NCBI GenBank assembly: GCA_029531795.1
Contig: JAPEIS010000012.1
Coordinates: 1,302,001 to 1,366,000 of the forward strand
Source of the DNA: Sclerotinia nivalis
Lineage: Eukaryota; Ascomycota; Leotiomycetes; Helotiales; Sclerotiniaceae
Direction: 5' to 3'
DNA length: 64,000 bases
Position 1 is the first letter of the stretch; every line of letters starts with the position of its first letter. The position numbers were made by a program, and so were the translations under genes. Below are positions 35,656 through 47,045 of the stretch, in pieces. A model generated the notes under the pieces. That model worked only from the letters and a program-made list of their open reading frames with translations. It did no database searches and had not been told where the DNA came from.

Positions 35656-37653
35656 AAGCAAGGGTTGAATATACCACGAATGTCCGAGACTTAGATGGAA
35701 GATTGAAATATCCGGAATTTGGAACTGTTGATTAATGAATTAGAGCGAAAGAGCGACTGAGGCTATAAAGGAAATTGTACATATGGGGTGGGACGCACAA
35801 GAACGGCGTGCATATACCGGTTGGAGGCAATATAATAATGTTCTAGGCTCTTTTGAAACACACTTTGATCTCGGGTTTTGGCGAACAAGAACTGGTATAT
35901 AATGATACGGCAACTGATGCATCGGGAAGGAACGACTAAGCAACCACTAATCAAAGGAAACAAAGGGTACCCACCACACCTTAGTCTACCTCTTTTCTCC
36001 TTCTGACTATCCTACTTCAATGACAAGTGTTCATCAATACTTGATACATTTCTGTTTGTCTTGTACTTGGAAAACACTTGGTCTTTTGCCCTTTCCAAGA
36101 TGGCTTCTTGCTTGCACCTGCCATCTTGTCATTGAAGTTTCTGCTTGTCAAGAATTTTTCTTGTTCTTCCGGGCCATGAGAAGTCTGGCATTGCTTGATC
36201 TTCTGCAGATCCTCTGCATTTGTATATCGACACTCTGAATTTGCTCAACTCATGATCTCAAAAAGATGCGCCCCAAGTGGGTTGCAGACCATTTTCTCAT
36301 CCATATCATCTCTTGATATCCGAGTTCCGGGTCATTCACACCATAAAAGTTCTCTTGACACCTAGATCGGACTTCAAAGCATCATTCAACGGGTAGAACG
36401 ATGCATTTGAAAATGGTTTGGAAGGCTACTGCTGACCGAGCCACATTCCAGCTATTCCGCCCGAGGTCTATCATATTTGTGGCAGCATTCTAGATCTTTT
36501 CCAAGATCAAGAATACTGACCGATGCCAAATCGGTGTAGATGGTCGGCACAAGCATATTGTGGCGAAGGAGAATGTATTAAAATGACAGAAGAAGTTTTC
36601 ATACCCAAGAGTCTTGGGGGTGGATTGCTTTTAAAGTCGGTCAAGTTCCAGGAATGTGGAGACGTGGAAATATAAAACAAATCAACAATAAACCACATTT
36701 GTTAGATGGAATTCGGTCAGCAGATAGCAGATACTTCAATTGTAACAAGTAATATCATTCCCTCATGCTTTGGGTAGGAGGGAAATTAGGAGGTCATTAC
36801 AAGCCACAATCTAAACCAGCATCTTCTTATGTCCTGTCCAGGTAATTTCGTTTGTCAAGTATTTTCCAAGGCATGAAGTTTTCTTGATATTCAATAAATT
36901 CACTAGCCATGTGGCGTCCACATGCCAGTCATAAGAATATTCACCTTGAAGCCACAAGTGAGTGAAGAATTTGGGAGTCATTATTCCATTCTTTAGGATT
37001 CATCAACCGTGATCCAAACACCTCCAGCCAAGGCAATGGCGTATATTGGTTCCTATGGTGATTGTACTTTCCTATACCGCATGATAAGATTCACAAGTAG
37101 AAGGAGCAACATCGAAATTATTATAAGTACAGTAATCTCGTATCACTGCTAAGATTCACGGACTGTAAGACACCCGCTCGGAATCACTTCAATCAAGTAA
37201 CACAAATTTCAGAACTCAATACGTCATTACCACATCCAATCTCCATTCAAATTGCTCTCAATCTTCCCTTATTTTACCTCATAATATCTTCAAAGGTGAA
37301 TCGAACGTCTGATTAAGGTTGCGCGTCAGATTTTGTTCTATTTCGAGTCTTGATTGGGGCATATAGCCGAACTAATCTCTCCAAAGGACGACACTGTTAT
37401 CAAAATCCACGTGGAAATATTGGGAATATAAACAAACTTCAACCGCCTTTCCCCTCCTCTTCTTCTTCATTCAAAATACAATACATTCCTTCAACCAGAT
37501 TCCAAATCTCTTTTCACAGTCTTTACCAAGCTCTTCTTCTAGTGCTTGATACCTAGATAATTTTTCAATCCTCCCTCGTTTCTTTCGACGTCTTATTCGC
37601 ATCTTGTCGATCTACCAGAGTTACATATATCAAATTCCCACAACATCGTCAAG
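35656..37653. other. Gene-free region, 2 kb
   Basis: No supported gene or RNA. AT-rich in the first half; the last 200 bp before the CAP gene are CT-rich like a fungal promoter/5' UTR. Confidence 0.45.
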
Positions 37654-38508
37654 ATGCGTTTGCAATTCGCCTTGGCTATGCTATTTGCCTTGATGGTAAC
37701 AGCATCACCGATCACCGAACTTCTCCATCGTATCAAGCGCCAAATCGTTCAAACCTACGATGTCACTCAAGTCACCTATAATTCCAAGGGGAAGCCAGTT
37801 GCAACAACCATTCTTCGTGTCACCACTACCGTCTATCCTTCCACTACCTTGGCACCAGTTCCAACTGCAACTCCCACAAACTATGTTTCGACTGCTTTGT
37901 ATCACCACAATATCCATCGCGCCAATCATTCTGTTCCTCTCCTTAGATGGAACACAAGTCTTGTTGCATCCGCTCAGGTTCTTGCTGCAACATGCAAGTG
38001 GGGTCACAGCATGTGAGTACTTTTCTGGGTCACCTTGTACTACCAAGACTAATTCCTTTTTAGGAACATCAATGGCGGTGGATATGGACAAAACATTGCT
38101 GCATACGGTTCCACTAATGCTAAGGCTCTTGGTGCCAATAAGGAGATGGCTGTCGCTGCTACAAACATGTGGTACAATGGAGAACAACCTACATACCTTC
38201 CTTCCTATTATGGTCAGAATAATCCCGACTTAAGCACCTTTGAAAAGTGGGGTCATTTCACTCAGATGGTTTGGCTTGCTACCAGTTCTGTTGGTTGTGC
38301 TACCCAACTTTGTCAACCAATGGATATTTGGCCAAATATGCCAGCTTGGTATACTGTCTGCAACTATTATCCACCAGGTTTGTTCTTCATTTTACTCTCA
38401 TCTATATCTTTTTGCTAACCCTTTCCCTTAGGAAACATGGGCGGTCAATATGGTGTCAATGTCTTCCCACCACTTCGTCACCCCTCTGTCAACGTTGTCA
38501 ATGCTTAA
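37654..38508 (+). CDS. Secreted CAP-superfamily (PR-1-like) protein
   Basis: Exons 37654-38012, 38064-38377, 38432-38508; 249 aa. A signal peptide (about residues 1-18, MRLQFALAMLFALMVTASP) is followed by a dibasic Kex2-type site (HRIKRQ) and a Thr/Pro-rich spacer. The CAP domain covers about 85-235: ALYHHNIHRANHSVPLLRWN (first His), NINGGGYGQNIAAYG, GHFTQMVWLATSSVGCA (the H-F-T-Q-M-V-W signature) and WYTVCNYYPPGN. Fungal Pry proteins of this family bind sterols and fatty acids outside the cell; that role is inferred here. Confidence 0.93.
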
Positions 38509-38856
38509 GCAATTGATCTGACTTGATCTGCACGACAGCGATTCTTCGACTTCTATATTCGACAAACTCAATGCATCATTTCAATTCTCACGAGTCCACG
38601 ACGATCTTTCCTGTGTTTCACGAAATAAGCACCGTTTACATGTTTGCATGAATTTACGTCTACATTTCAATTTTTCGCACAAAGCAACCTTGCCTCATCA
38701 CCTTTTCACCACGCTCTTTTATTTCAACAAGCTTTTTCGCCGTCTCTTTTCATTGCATCTCGCACCAATTCGACTCCGATCTATTCATCCATTATATCTC
38801 AAGAGCTTCCAACAATCAACATCTGGCATGTTTCGCTTGTTGCGTTCTCTGTTTTC

Positions 38857-38881
38857 GTCTCAGTCTCAGTCTCAGTCTCAC
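38857..38881. repeat. CAGTCT microsatellite
   Basis: Four copies of the hexamer cagtct. Confidence 0.85.
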
Positions 38882-40640
38882 AATGGTTGCCCATACAGTT
38901 TTTCCTCACAGTACTCTCAGACATAGATAGATAGATTAGATCCGGTCAAGATATCTTATCTTTTCTTTTTTCTTTGCAGCTGGATTAAGAATTATAGGAT
39001 AGATGAGTTTGAAATGGATAGATTGATAGATGATAGCATAGGATAGATAGGTTGCGTGGATGGTTGATGGTTGATGGATGGATACTTTTGCTTGTTTGAT
39101 ATTTATGGGGATGCGCATGGGCATAAGTTCTATGGAGGGGAATGGGCTCCGCTGAAGGCATTTTTCCTGGTAATTAATTGATAGGCTTGCTTGTTTCGGA
39201 AAAATTTTGGTTGCTTGATTGAGTGTGATTTTATTGTTATGTGATGTTTATGTGGTTGCTGTTGTGGTTGCACGTATGGTTTCTATGATGATGCTGGTGA
39301 TAATGTTGTTATTGAGATCTATACCGGCTGTACCATCCAGACAAACGTAAGGCAAAATGCATCACCTTATTTGTACATAACCAACCATCACCATCCCATA
39401 TATATCAACAAATCCAAGCACTCCGCCAGAGAATATATACATTCTTACATCATACGTCTATATCTTGCGATGGGTAGGTAGGCTTTGATATCAAGCGGGC
39501 AAAGAATAGATTTCTTAATTCTTAACTTCAAACTCCAGGAGAAATGGTTAATATATACTTATCTATCTAGTAGTCTCCAATGTATCGGCATCAAATACTC
39601 CATTGAAAATTGGAGGAAAATAAACTAGATGGTATGATAGTGTGAAAGAGGTAGGTCGAAATACGTGCGTCCCGATAGCACGCTGCGAGGGGGAATGGGA
39701 TACGAATTGATCAGATTATATTGTATAAACTTCGAATAATAGAACTAATATAAATAACAATGGGTTGGGATTATATATAATAGGTATACAAAAAGATTAG
39801 TAAAAACGATTGATTATTCTAGAAGGAAAAGCGAAGCCTTTTTCTTATATTTAACTACGAAGGATTATGTGATCTAATGCCTATGAATTAGCTACGTATA
39901 TGGCTCTAGCAATCCAACTTTCTCACAATAGATGATATATATACTTGCATACTTGTATCTATATAAGATGGTCAGCATATATTTTGTAAAACTTACATCA
40001 TGCGTTAATTGTGGTGTGGAAGAGAGATAATGTTATAGATAGATGTTTGTATATTGGTTGAGGTGTATATTGGTTGAGGTATACGTAAAGGATATGTGAT
40101 GGATTGGTTATTGTGATGTTGTTTGGTAGTGGAAGGGAGAGGGAGAGAGAGGAAAGGAGAGGGAATGTTTCTTGGGTGATTGACAGGTTGGTTAGGTTGT
40201 GTAATAGAGGTTGAGTAATGGGTAATGGGTTGAAGGGCCAGGGTAAGAATGTAAGAAGGTATATGTATATGAATTGGTGAAGATCTCTTGTTTGTGTGAA
40301 TTTGGTGCTTTTGCTTGAGTATTGTGATATTTTACCCCTCCTCATGGTTCGAATATGATTTCGCATCCGACTTCTATTATTGTATCATATTCTATCATTT
40401 AACCTTATTGCACGTTAGACCGTCACAGATATCGGTACCTATCTAGTATTTACCAGTATTTACAGCCTGGCTTCGAATTCGTGTCTTTTGAGATGTTCTT
40501 TGATTTATCTAACCTCGTCTCATCTTATCTCTACTAATATTTCCCCCATCCTCCCTCCTACTTAATAAATATATACCATATACAAAATTACCGGATTCCT
40601 ATCTTCCTCTTCTCTCCATCCTCACTCAAATCCAAACCCT

Positions 40641-40672
40641 CACTCAAATCCAAATCCAAATCCAAATCCAAA
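40641..40672. repeat. AAATCC microsatellite
   Basis: About five copies of the hexamer aaatcc. Confidence 0.85.
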
Positions 40673-41271
40673 CCATTAACAACCTCATCCTATCCTATTA
40701 TAATACCATTACAATACAATAAAATACCATCTCACCCATCATTCATCATCCATCATCTACCACCTACCAATTTACCAACTCTCCACATCCCTCGATAAAA
40801 AATAAACCCATTAAACTATATACAATACTATCCCCGCCGCCCGCCCCGCCTTCCCCCCAAATATATATCCACAAAGAAGCCAGCCATTTATCCACAATAA
40901 TAAGTTTTAAATTTTCCTGAGCTATTTTTGCTTTTGCTTTTGCTTTTAATAACAAGTGTACATTTTCTCTGGCTCAGGATGAGTTCAACAGAATACTACT
41001 TTACACTATTCGGTAGGCTAGTACCTATGCGCATCTCACCTCATATTAATGAAAAGCACACGAGAACCAAGGTATGAAGGTTATGAAGAGGAGAATATTT
41101 TATTTTTATGTATCCGACGAACTTCCCACTATGTTTATAAATTCATAAACAGGGAGTCAAGATATTCTGGTATCATAGCATATGCGTATCTTTCCACAAA
41201 GCATTTTCCTCATCCCATCATCCAGCCATCCCATCCATCCTCACGCATGCATATTCATTCCCCTCCATCCT

Positions 41272-43989
41272 TCATCTAGAAACAACCCCCTTAACAACTC
41301 CCGCAACAATTTTCCTCCCCTCAATAGCAATCTCCCCAATTCTACTCTCATCACCACTCCCCTCTTTAAGCCAACGCTTCAACAAATCATTGCTTTCTTT
41401 CGGTTTAATATTGTCTCCTCCAGTACCAACCGTAATATGTGCTACTTCATTAGTGCATTCCCAACCATCATCGACTAATCGGGCTACAATAGCCATGATG
41501 CGATCATCCCATACGATCTAATTATGTTAGTTTTCATCTGATTGATAGATTGATTGATTGTGAAAAAGAAATAGAACATACTCTCTCTAGCATAACTTGA
41601 CAATCACCGAATTTGCCTGGATTCCGAGCATCGCTTGCAACTACTCCTTCGTGCATATCAATATATTTTTGCCATAACTCGGGGAACTTTTTGGAGTTGG
41701 CTCGATGTATGAGGGTGACGTGAAACTCGGGCTGAACTCGACGAGATTTCTCTAGTACTCTGTAAAATCTAGCCCTATTCGAGGATACACGACCGAACGC
41801 ATCGTCAAGTGCCTCTTTGATCTCGTTTCTAGGGAGGGAAATGGAGACGTATTCTAATGGCTTCTTCTTTTTTGCGATCTGTGGTAACTGTTTATCCGTC
41901 AGCATTATTCGATACATGTACATTTTTGTCTTGTATCATTTCCTTCATCTTCACGTACATGTCTGTTTTCTTTCTGTTGGTTCTTATTGTTGCTCTTAGG
42001 TCCACGACTAAGGTCATGTTTGAGATCTGGCTTGTAATCACTCATTGCAATTTGAATGGCCTCATCAAGGTCCTCGCTCGTAGGTAAATCGGTAAACAAC
42101 TTGGGGTATTTTGCTGAAAGCTGTCCGATAATAGTCTCAAGGTTTTCTCGTGAGTCCTTGGTAGGATCCAGCTCGATAGAAGAATCAAATCCATCATCGG
42201 GTGATGCGAACATATTTACTGGTTCAAAACGTTGTACAAATCCTTCCATGATGCCCACGACTTTCTTCATATCTGTTGCTGCTTGAAGGGTTTGATGATT
42301 ATCACCTCGTGTAAGTACTCGGTCCTGAGTAACTTGGCGAACTTTATCGAGAGATCCCTTATCGTGAACGAAGTTTAACACGACTAATCGAACGTGGGGG
42401 TGAGTAAGATGGACATCTTCAATTAATTGTGCTCGCTCATGCCTTGAAGCGTTATTTCGATCAGCAAAGACAACAGGTTTCTCTTCGAGCTGTGTCAAAA
42501 CTTCCTTGGTAAATCGAGGTGGACGACCCTTTCCTGTAATGTTATCATTTTGAACATGTCCCCAACCAAAAAGATGGCTAAGAGCAAGTGCAATAGTTGT
42601 CTTTCCACAACCAATTGTAGCAACTGGAACTAGAATAACATTATTGCTCACTTCATTCGGTGAACCTCCTAGCTGAGAATATTCTTGGCGAATGATATCC
42701 GAACCTTTGAGATTAACTTCCTTTAGGAAATCGTCTCTCAGCTTAATGATACCATGATTTTGTGCATACTCTTTTCCTAACTCAGGATCCTCGGCAAGTC
42801 GGTTTCGTGCAAACAAAAGGTATTCTTCTGTGATCTTGACGTGCTTCTTGAAACGAGGAGGTTTCTTGGCAATCAGGGCCTTTGTACATTCACGCCATTG
42901 TCTATACATAAGATATGGCTCCTCGAATTTGTATTTGAAAAACCAATCCGAATATGATTCCGTTGATCCGGTACGAGCCTTGCAACGAATAACGAAACCT
43001 TCGATATCACGTCCTTGGTAAGACCCAGTTTCAGCTATTTCATCAAGGAAAGATTTAGCGACTTGGATATCGTCCATAATCAGGAAATCGGTCTTCTTGA
43101 ATCCCCATTCCGCTGCAAAGGCCTGAACTTGATCTCCAGGGTATGTCATGAACTCTGGGAGGTTGATATTTATACCATGAAGATAAAGTCCGGCATCCTC
43201 TTTACCATAAGCTAAAATGTGCTCCTCGAAATCATCATCGCAAAGCTCAGCGACTGCAGTAGCATTTCTCTTCCTTAGCTCTCTGGCGAGATCGTCCCGA
43301 GTTCTTCCAATGGCTTGAAGTTGCTTGTCGACCCATCTGTCAGCAGCTTTTGCGTGGCTCATTTCTGGCTTGTTTCCTTGTCCGGTGGAATGCTTGCTAC
43401 AAACCAATAGAGTACCATCGTGAAGTCCACTAATAAAGACAATACATCCGTTCTCTTTGAGACTCAACTCATAAGGACCTTGGGTTTTATCTTCGATATT
43501 AGTCCATTTCGTAGCACTGACCTCTTCCGTGTTAAAGAACTTATCATAACCACGAACTGCAATCTCTGGTTGATTCTTTTCATTTTTGCTGGTAAAAAGA
43601 CCTCGTGCGTATGTTGGTAAATCATCACACTTGTAGTCCCAATCTTGAAAACGCCAAGATTCGACGACAATCTTTGCTGGAGACCCATCAACTTGAAAGG
43701 GAGTTTTCTTGCAGCTAAAACCATGTTTCTTTCCTTTGCCAGCGCTATCATTGAGATTTCGAAGAAGTTTTTGGACTTCTTCTACATCTTGAGATTTATA
43801 AGGAACTTTTCCGGTTTTAGCCATAGCGACCGAATATTTTCGTAAATTCGTAAGAGTGGAGTTGGAGGGGTATGAATTAAGTAGAAGTTGTGATAGTTCT
43901 CTGTTAAATCTGGAGGATGAACAGTTCTTTTGTATACTAGTTGAAAGAAATCTTAAGCCTGGGTTGAATGGTCTGCTGGATAAAAGCAT
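41272..43989 (-). CDS. TRL1: Fungal tRNA ligase Trl1
   Basis: Exons 41959-43989, 41582-41878 (or -41887, two adjacent AG acceptors) and 41272-41517. 857 aa from 43989, or about 802 aa from the in-frame ATG at 43824. It seals spliced tRNA halves and, in yeast, HAC1 mRNA. Three domains in order: adenylyltransferase with SLKENG (the lysine that takes AMP), polynucleotide kinase with P-loop ATIGCGKTT (about 460 in the long form), and cyclic phosphodiesterase with FHVTLIH and AHITVG histidine motifs. Removing the GTACGT intron drops a false C-terminus. The extra 55 N-terminal residues are Arg/Ser-rich with one acidic residue. The shorter start matches the yeast protein better. Confidence 0.94.
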
Positions 43990-44600
43990 AATAAAAGTTT
44001 GATTCCTACGGCGAGCTTTTGTTTGTCTTTTATTAACCAAACTTTGAGAAGCAGTACCAACGGATCCTTGGAATTCTTATCCACCAAAAAGTCAGTCACA
44101 CCGAAGAAATAAACTCGAGATATTAAAATCTTAAGTAAAGTGTCAAGGGGGAGATAGTACTTACCTGGTACTTTGATCTAGCTCAATACCCAAAGAGGAA
44201 AAAGGGCCAGCCGAATACCTCTCTGGATACGGAGGACTGGGTAGCTTAGGGCTATGACTTGCTATGACTTGCTGCGACTCACGAGCGGGTAGGTTAGTGG
44301 GTGGTGGGTGGTGAGTAAGTGGGTATTGAGTAGTGGGTATTGAGTGGTGGGTGGTGAGTAAGTGGGCATGGGCAGTTGTTGCAGTGTACCAGTGTTGTAG
44401 TGGGGCTAAAGATGAAATTGAAGCAAAAGTTTGGAAAAATCCCGACCTCGGGTGATGCGGCCGCTCCGTCATAAAAAAAATTGGATATCCTCCCTTCTAT
44501 TTTGATACTGCCCAGCACTGAATATTTTGATATTCACATTCTACGGAAAAGACCTTAATACGACATTTATTAATTCACAAGTACAGTACCTGATGACACG
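43990..44600. other. Divergent promoter region TRL1 / ankyrin gene
   Basis: About 610 bp with a GT-rich minisatellite-like stretch at 44290-44370 containing an exact 21-bp duplication, and a 4-codon upstream frame touching the ankyrin start. No gene. Confidence 0.5.
44303..44366. repeat. Exact 21-bp direct repeat in GT-rich stretch
   Basis: The repeat lies at 44303-44323 and 44346-44366 and contains ggtggtgagtaagtggg; the spacer is itself related (tattgagtagtgggtattgagt). Confidence 0.85.
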
Positions 44601-45272
44601 ATGACTTCTCCTCAACCCAACCCTTTCCTTCTCGCTGCCGATAATTCTCCAGACCTCCTACCCCTCCTTCGATCGAACCCCGCCTTGGCTTCTGCCCAAG
44701 ATGAACACGGATATTCTTTAATGCACGCTGCTGCTTCTTACAATCATTTGGACCTTCTGCGAGCTCTTGTTACAGAGTTTAATGTTAATGTCGATTTGAA
44801 AGATGAAGATGGAGATACAGCACTATTCGTGGCGGAAACATTAGATTGCGCAAAGCTACTAGTTGAGGAATTACATGCCAATTACAAAATTAGAAGTGCG
44901 GAAGATGGGTGTAATGCGAGGGAGAGAATCGAGGCAGAAGGAGACTTTCCAGAAGTTGCGGTATATCTTCGAATTAAGGAGCTTGAAGCCGAAGGGGGCT
45001 TGTCGGAATCGGATAGAGCGGCACCTACAGTGATGTCGAGCGGCCATCCACCACCAGTACCCGAAGGAATATCGGTTGATATTGGTACTATGAATCCAGA
45101 AGAGGATGTAGGAGAGGTCATTGATCCCGAGTTCAAACGACGTATTGACGAATTGGCCGCTCGAGACGATTTTCAAACACCAGCGGGACAAGAAGAGTTA
45201 AGAAAGCTCATCACGGAGGCAATTACAGGTGAAGTAGGAGAAGGACGAGAAGTTCGTCAAAGGACAGAATGA
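44601..45272 (+). CDS. Ankyrin-repeat protein (yeast YCR051W-like)
   Basis: A single exon of 223 aa. Two to three ankyrin repeats occupy residues about 8-110: NPALASAQDEHGYSLMHAAA, NHLDLLRALVTEF, VDLKDEDGDTALFVAE. The C-terminal half is acidic with a conserved-looking end (DPEFKRRIDELAARDDFQTP). Size and layout match small fungal ankyrin proteins of unknown role such as YCR051W. Upstream, ATG ACA CGA TGA at 44593-44604 is a minimal frame whose stop overlaps the start codon. Its stop codon is only 8 bp from the stop codon of the convergent RPP40 gene. Confidence 0.85.
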   Translation: MTSPQPNPFLLAADNSPDLLPLLRSNPALASAQDEHGYSLMHAAASYNHLDLLRALVTEFNVNVDLKDEDGDTALFVAETLDCAKLLVEELHANYKIRSAEDGCNARERIEAEGDFPEVAVYLRIKELEAEGGLSESDRAAPTVMSSGHPPPVPEGISVDIGTMNPEEDVGEVIDPEFKRRIDELAARDDFQTPAGQEELRKLITEAITGEVGEGREVRQRTE

Positions 45273-45280
45273 TTATCCAC

Positions 45281-46556
45281 CTATTCCACTTCCCACAAAA
45301 TATAATCGTTTGGAATATCAGGCAACTTCAATATCGTACAGTTCTTGCTCTCGCCATTCCAGCTTTCACTAAAGCCTCCAACATAATACGAAAGCCATGA
45401 ATCTTTTGGTGCTGTGAGTAGAGCTTGGATAAAGGTACTATGTGCCCACGAAGGGGAAATGAATCCGGTCCATGTGACTTTCACCAGCTCCTCCGCCTCA
45501 TCTGAACCTATCGGTGGATCATAACGGGACAGAAAAGTGTCGATACTGTCGGTTGAATTGACTCGAGGACTTTCTAATGAGATTAATGAAAGCCACTCAT
45601 GGATTCCGACGGAAAATCCCCGAAAGTCTTCATCATAATTGCTATTGTGCTCTGCTGCAAGCTTCAATTCAGGTCTTTTGACTTGAATTCCACTCAATAC
45701 TCTTGGAGCACACGTTATCTTATGTGGATGGTGTGAAGATAATGGGTCAGATGGTAATACTGGCGAAAGAGTTAGCATTGCAGCTAGAGGTGTATGTGGA
45801 CCTTCACCTGTAGTTCCCAAATCGCAGAAAAGCCATGTCACAGGAGTAGTCAATACATTCTTGAATGCATATTCAATCCTTTGAAAGCCTTTCTTGCCAT
45901 GTAACATTGATGGTAATCGTAGATTTATCTCAACAACTGTAAATTGATCAGTAAATTAATCTCATCAGCCAAGACAGTACATACTCCACCGAGGTCGATG
46001 TTCTCGTTTTCCCTTTACCCCTTCAGGTTTGCCTACTAAACCCGAGCATTCATAACTCTCCTTGTCTAAATGTAAGGTCAAAATCCCTATAAAGACGTCA
46101 ATAGATGCCATGTGCTAAAACCTCTATGACTTGAGACCCTACCCTCACACAACGAAAACACATTATCAACCCCTATCCTTCCCTTCGAAAGCATCAAAAC
46201 ATTCCCTATAAACCCCGTAAGAAACCACCCCATTCCATTCCAACACCCTCACCCGCCTCACCTTTCTTAATGTACTCCGTAAAAAACTCTCCCTCCAACA
46301 ACGCACTCAGCGGCATCACCACCCGACTATAAACCGGACCCCCACTCTCCGCAAACACCTCATCCATCTCCCGTCTCATCATCTCATACATTTCCTGGGG
46401 TAATATCATTTCAACCTTGTTGATATATTTATGTCCCAGGATATTCACAAATGGTTTCCTTCTTGCAGGTGCTTGTTTGGGATCTACATGGCCCATCGTA
46501 CCATGTGTTACGTAGCATTTTGGCTCGTGTTTGGTGTCTTTGGGGAAATTTAACAT
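45281..46556 (-). CDS. RPP40: Ribonuclease P/MRP 40-kDa subunit
   Basis: Exons 46214-46556, 45985-46086 and 45281-45936; 366 aa, essentially the size of human RPP40. Rpp40 is a protein subunit of the ribonucleoproteins that trim tRNA 5' ends (RNase P) and process rRNA (MRP). Blocks alignable by eye with the human protein: VYSRVVMPLSALLEGEFFTE-YIKKG, LTLHLDKESYECSGLVGKP, IHEWLSLISLESPRVNSTDS and WTGFISPSW, then WLSYYVGGFSESW. The first intron (46087-46213) joins GGFLRG to ILTLHL, giving an uninterrupted core. Divergent from TRM11 with about 490 bp shared upstream DNA; convergent with the ankyrin gene. Confidence 0.85.
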
Positions 46557-47045
46557 TTTGATGGGATGGAGATTGTTTGGGAGAGATGGATGGATGGATT
46601 GGATGGTTGGATGGATGGGAAATTTGAGGATTTCTTTTGATAGTGCTTTGTTGGGTTTAGCGTGAGTGGCATGGGCTAGAATACGCTAAAATTGGCCCTT
46701 GTAATTATTTTTGGAGGGGTTATTTTTTGCAGGAGTCATGCCGAAAAATATTGTGTATGCGATATGGAAAATTACATACAGGCATCTTTGGTAGCTGTTT
46801 AGAGAATTCGCCTTTTGAGCTGATTTTAGACAAGGCTCGACCAGATACTTTCTCTCGTATACCAAAACGATCAACCTTCCCAATTCGCAAGACCCTGAGA
46901 GTTTGACGCAACCGTTTGTCTGCTCGTGCTTCCACAAGGCTTTCCATACCAGTGTACTGGAGACTTGCAAGAGCGAGCCGAGGATCGAGACGAGGAGCAA
47001 TTCTGCTCGACTATTGGAAGAGATATCAAGCATCAAAAGTCCAAA
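46557..47045. promoter_or_regulatory. Shared upstream region of RPP40 and TRM11
   Basis: The 489 bp between divergent start codons must hold both promoters. A 116-codon open frame on the minus strand (46686-47036) overlaps it but has no recognisable feature. Confidence 0.5.

Larger units (their letters stand above)
38509..41271. other. Gene-free region, 2.8 kb
   Basis: Contains CAGTCT repeats (38857-38881), GGATGGTTGATGG-like runs (39050-39080), AT-rich DNA (39500-40000) and AAATCC repeats (40641-40672). Open frames here are low-complexity artefacts. Probably the CAP 3' end and TRL1 3' UTR flank it. Confidence 0.45.

Noticed and set aside
38644..38934. Overlapping 90-codon plus-strand frames after the CAP gene
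   Set aside because: Low-complexity Ser/Phe frames in the 3' region with a CAGTCT microsatellite.
46686..47036. 116-codon minus-strand frame between RPP40 and TRM11
   Set aside because: No recognisable feature, no splice support, and it occupies the shared promoter region.
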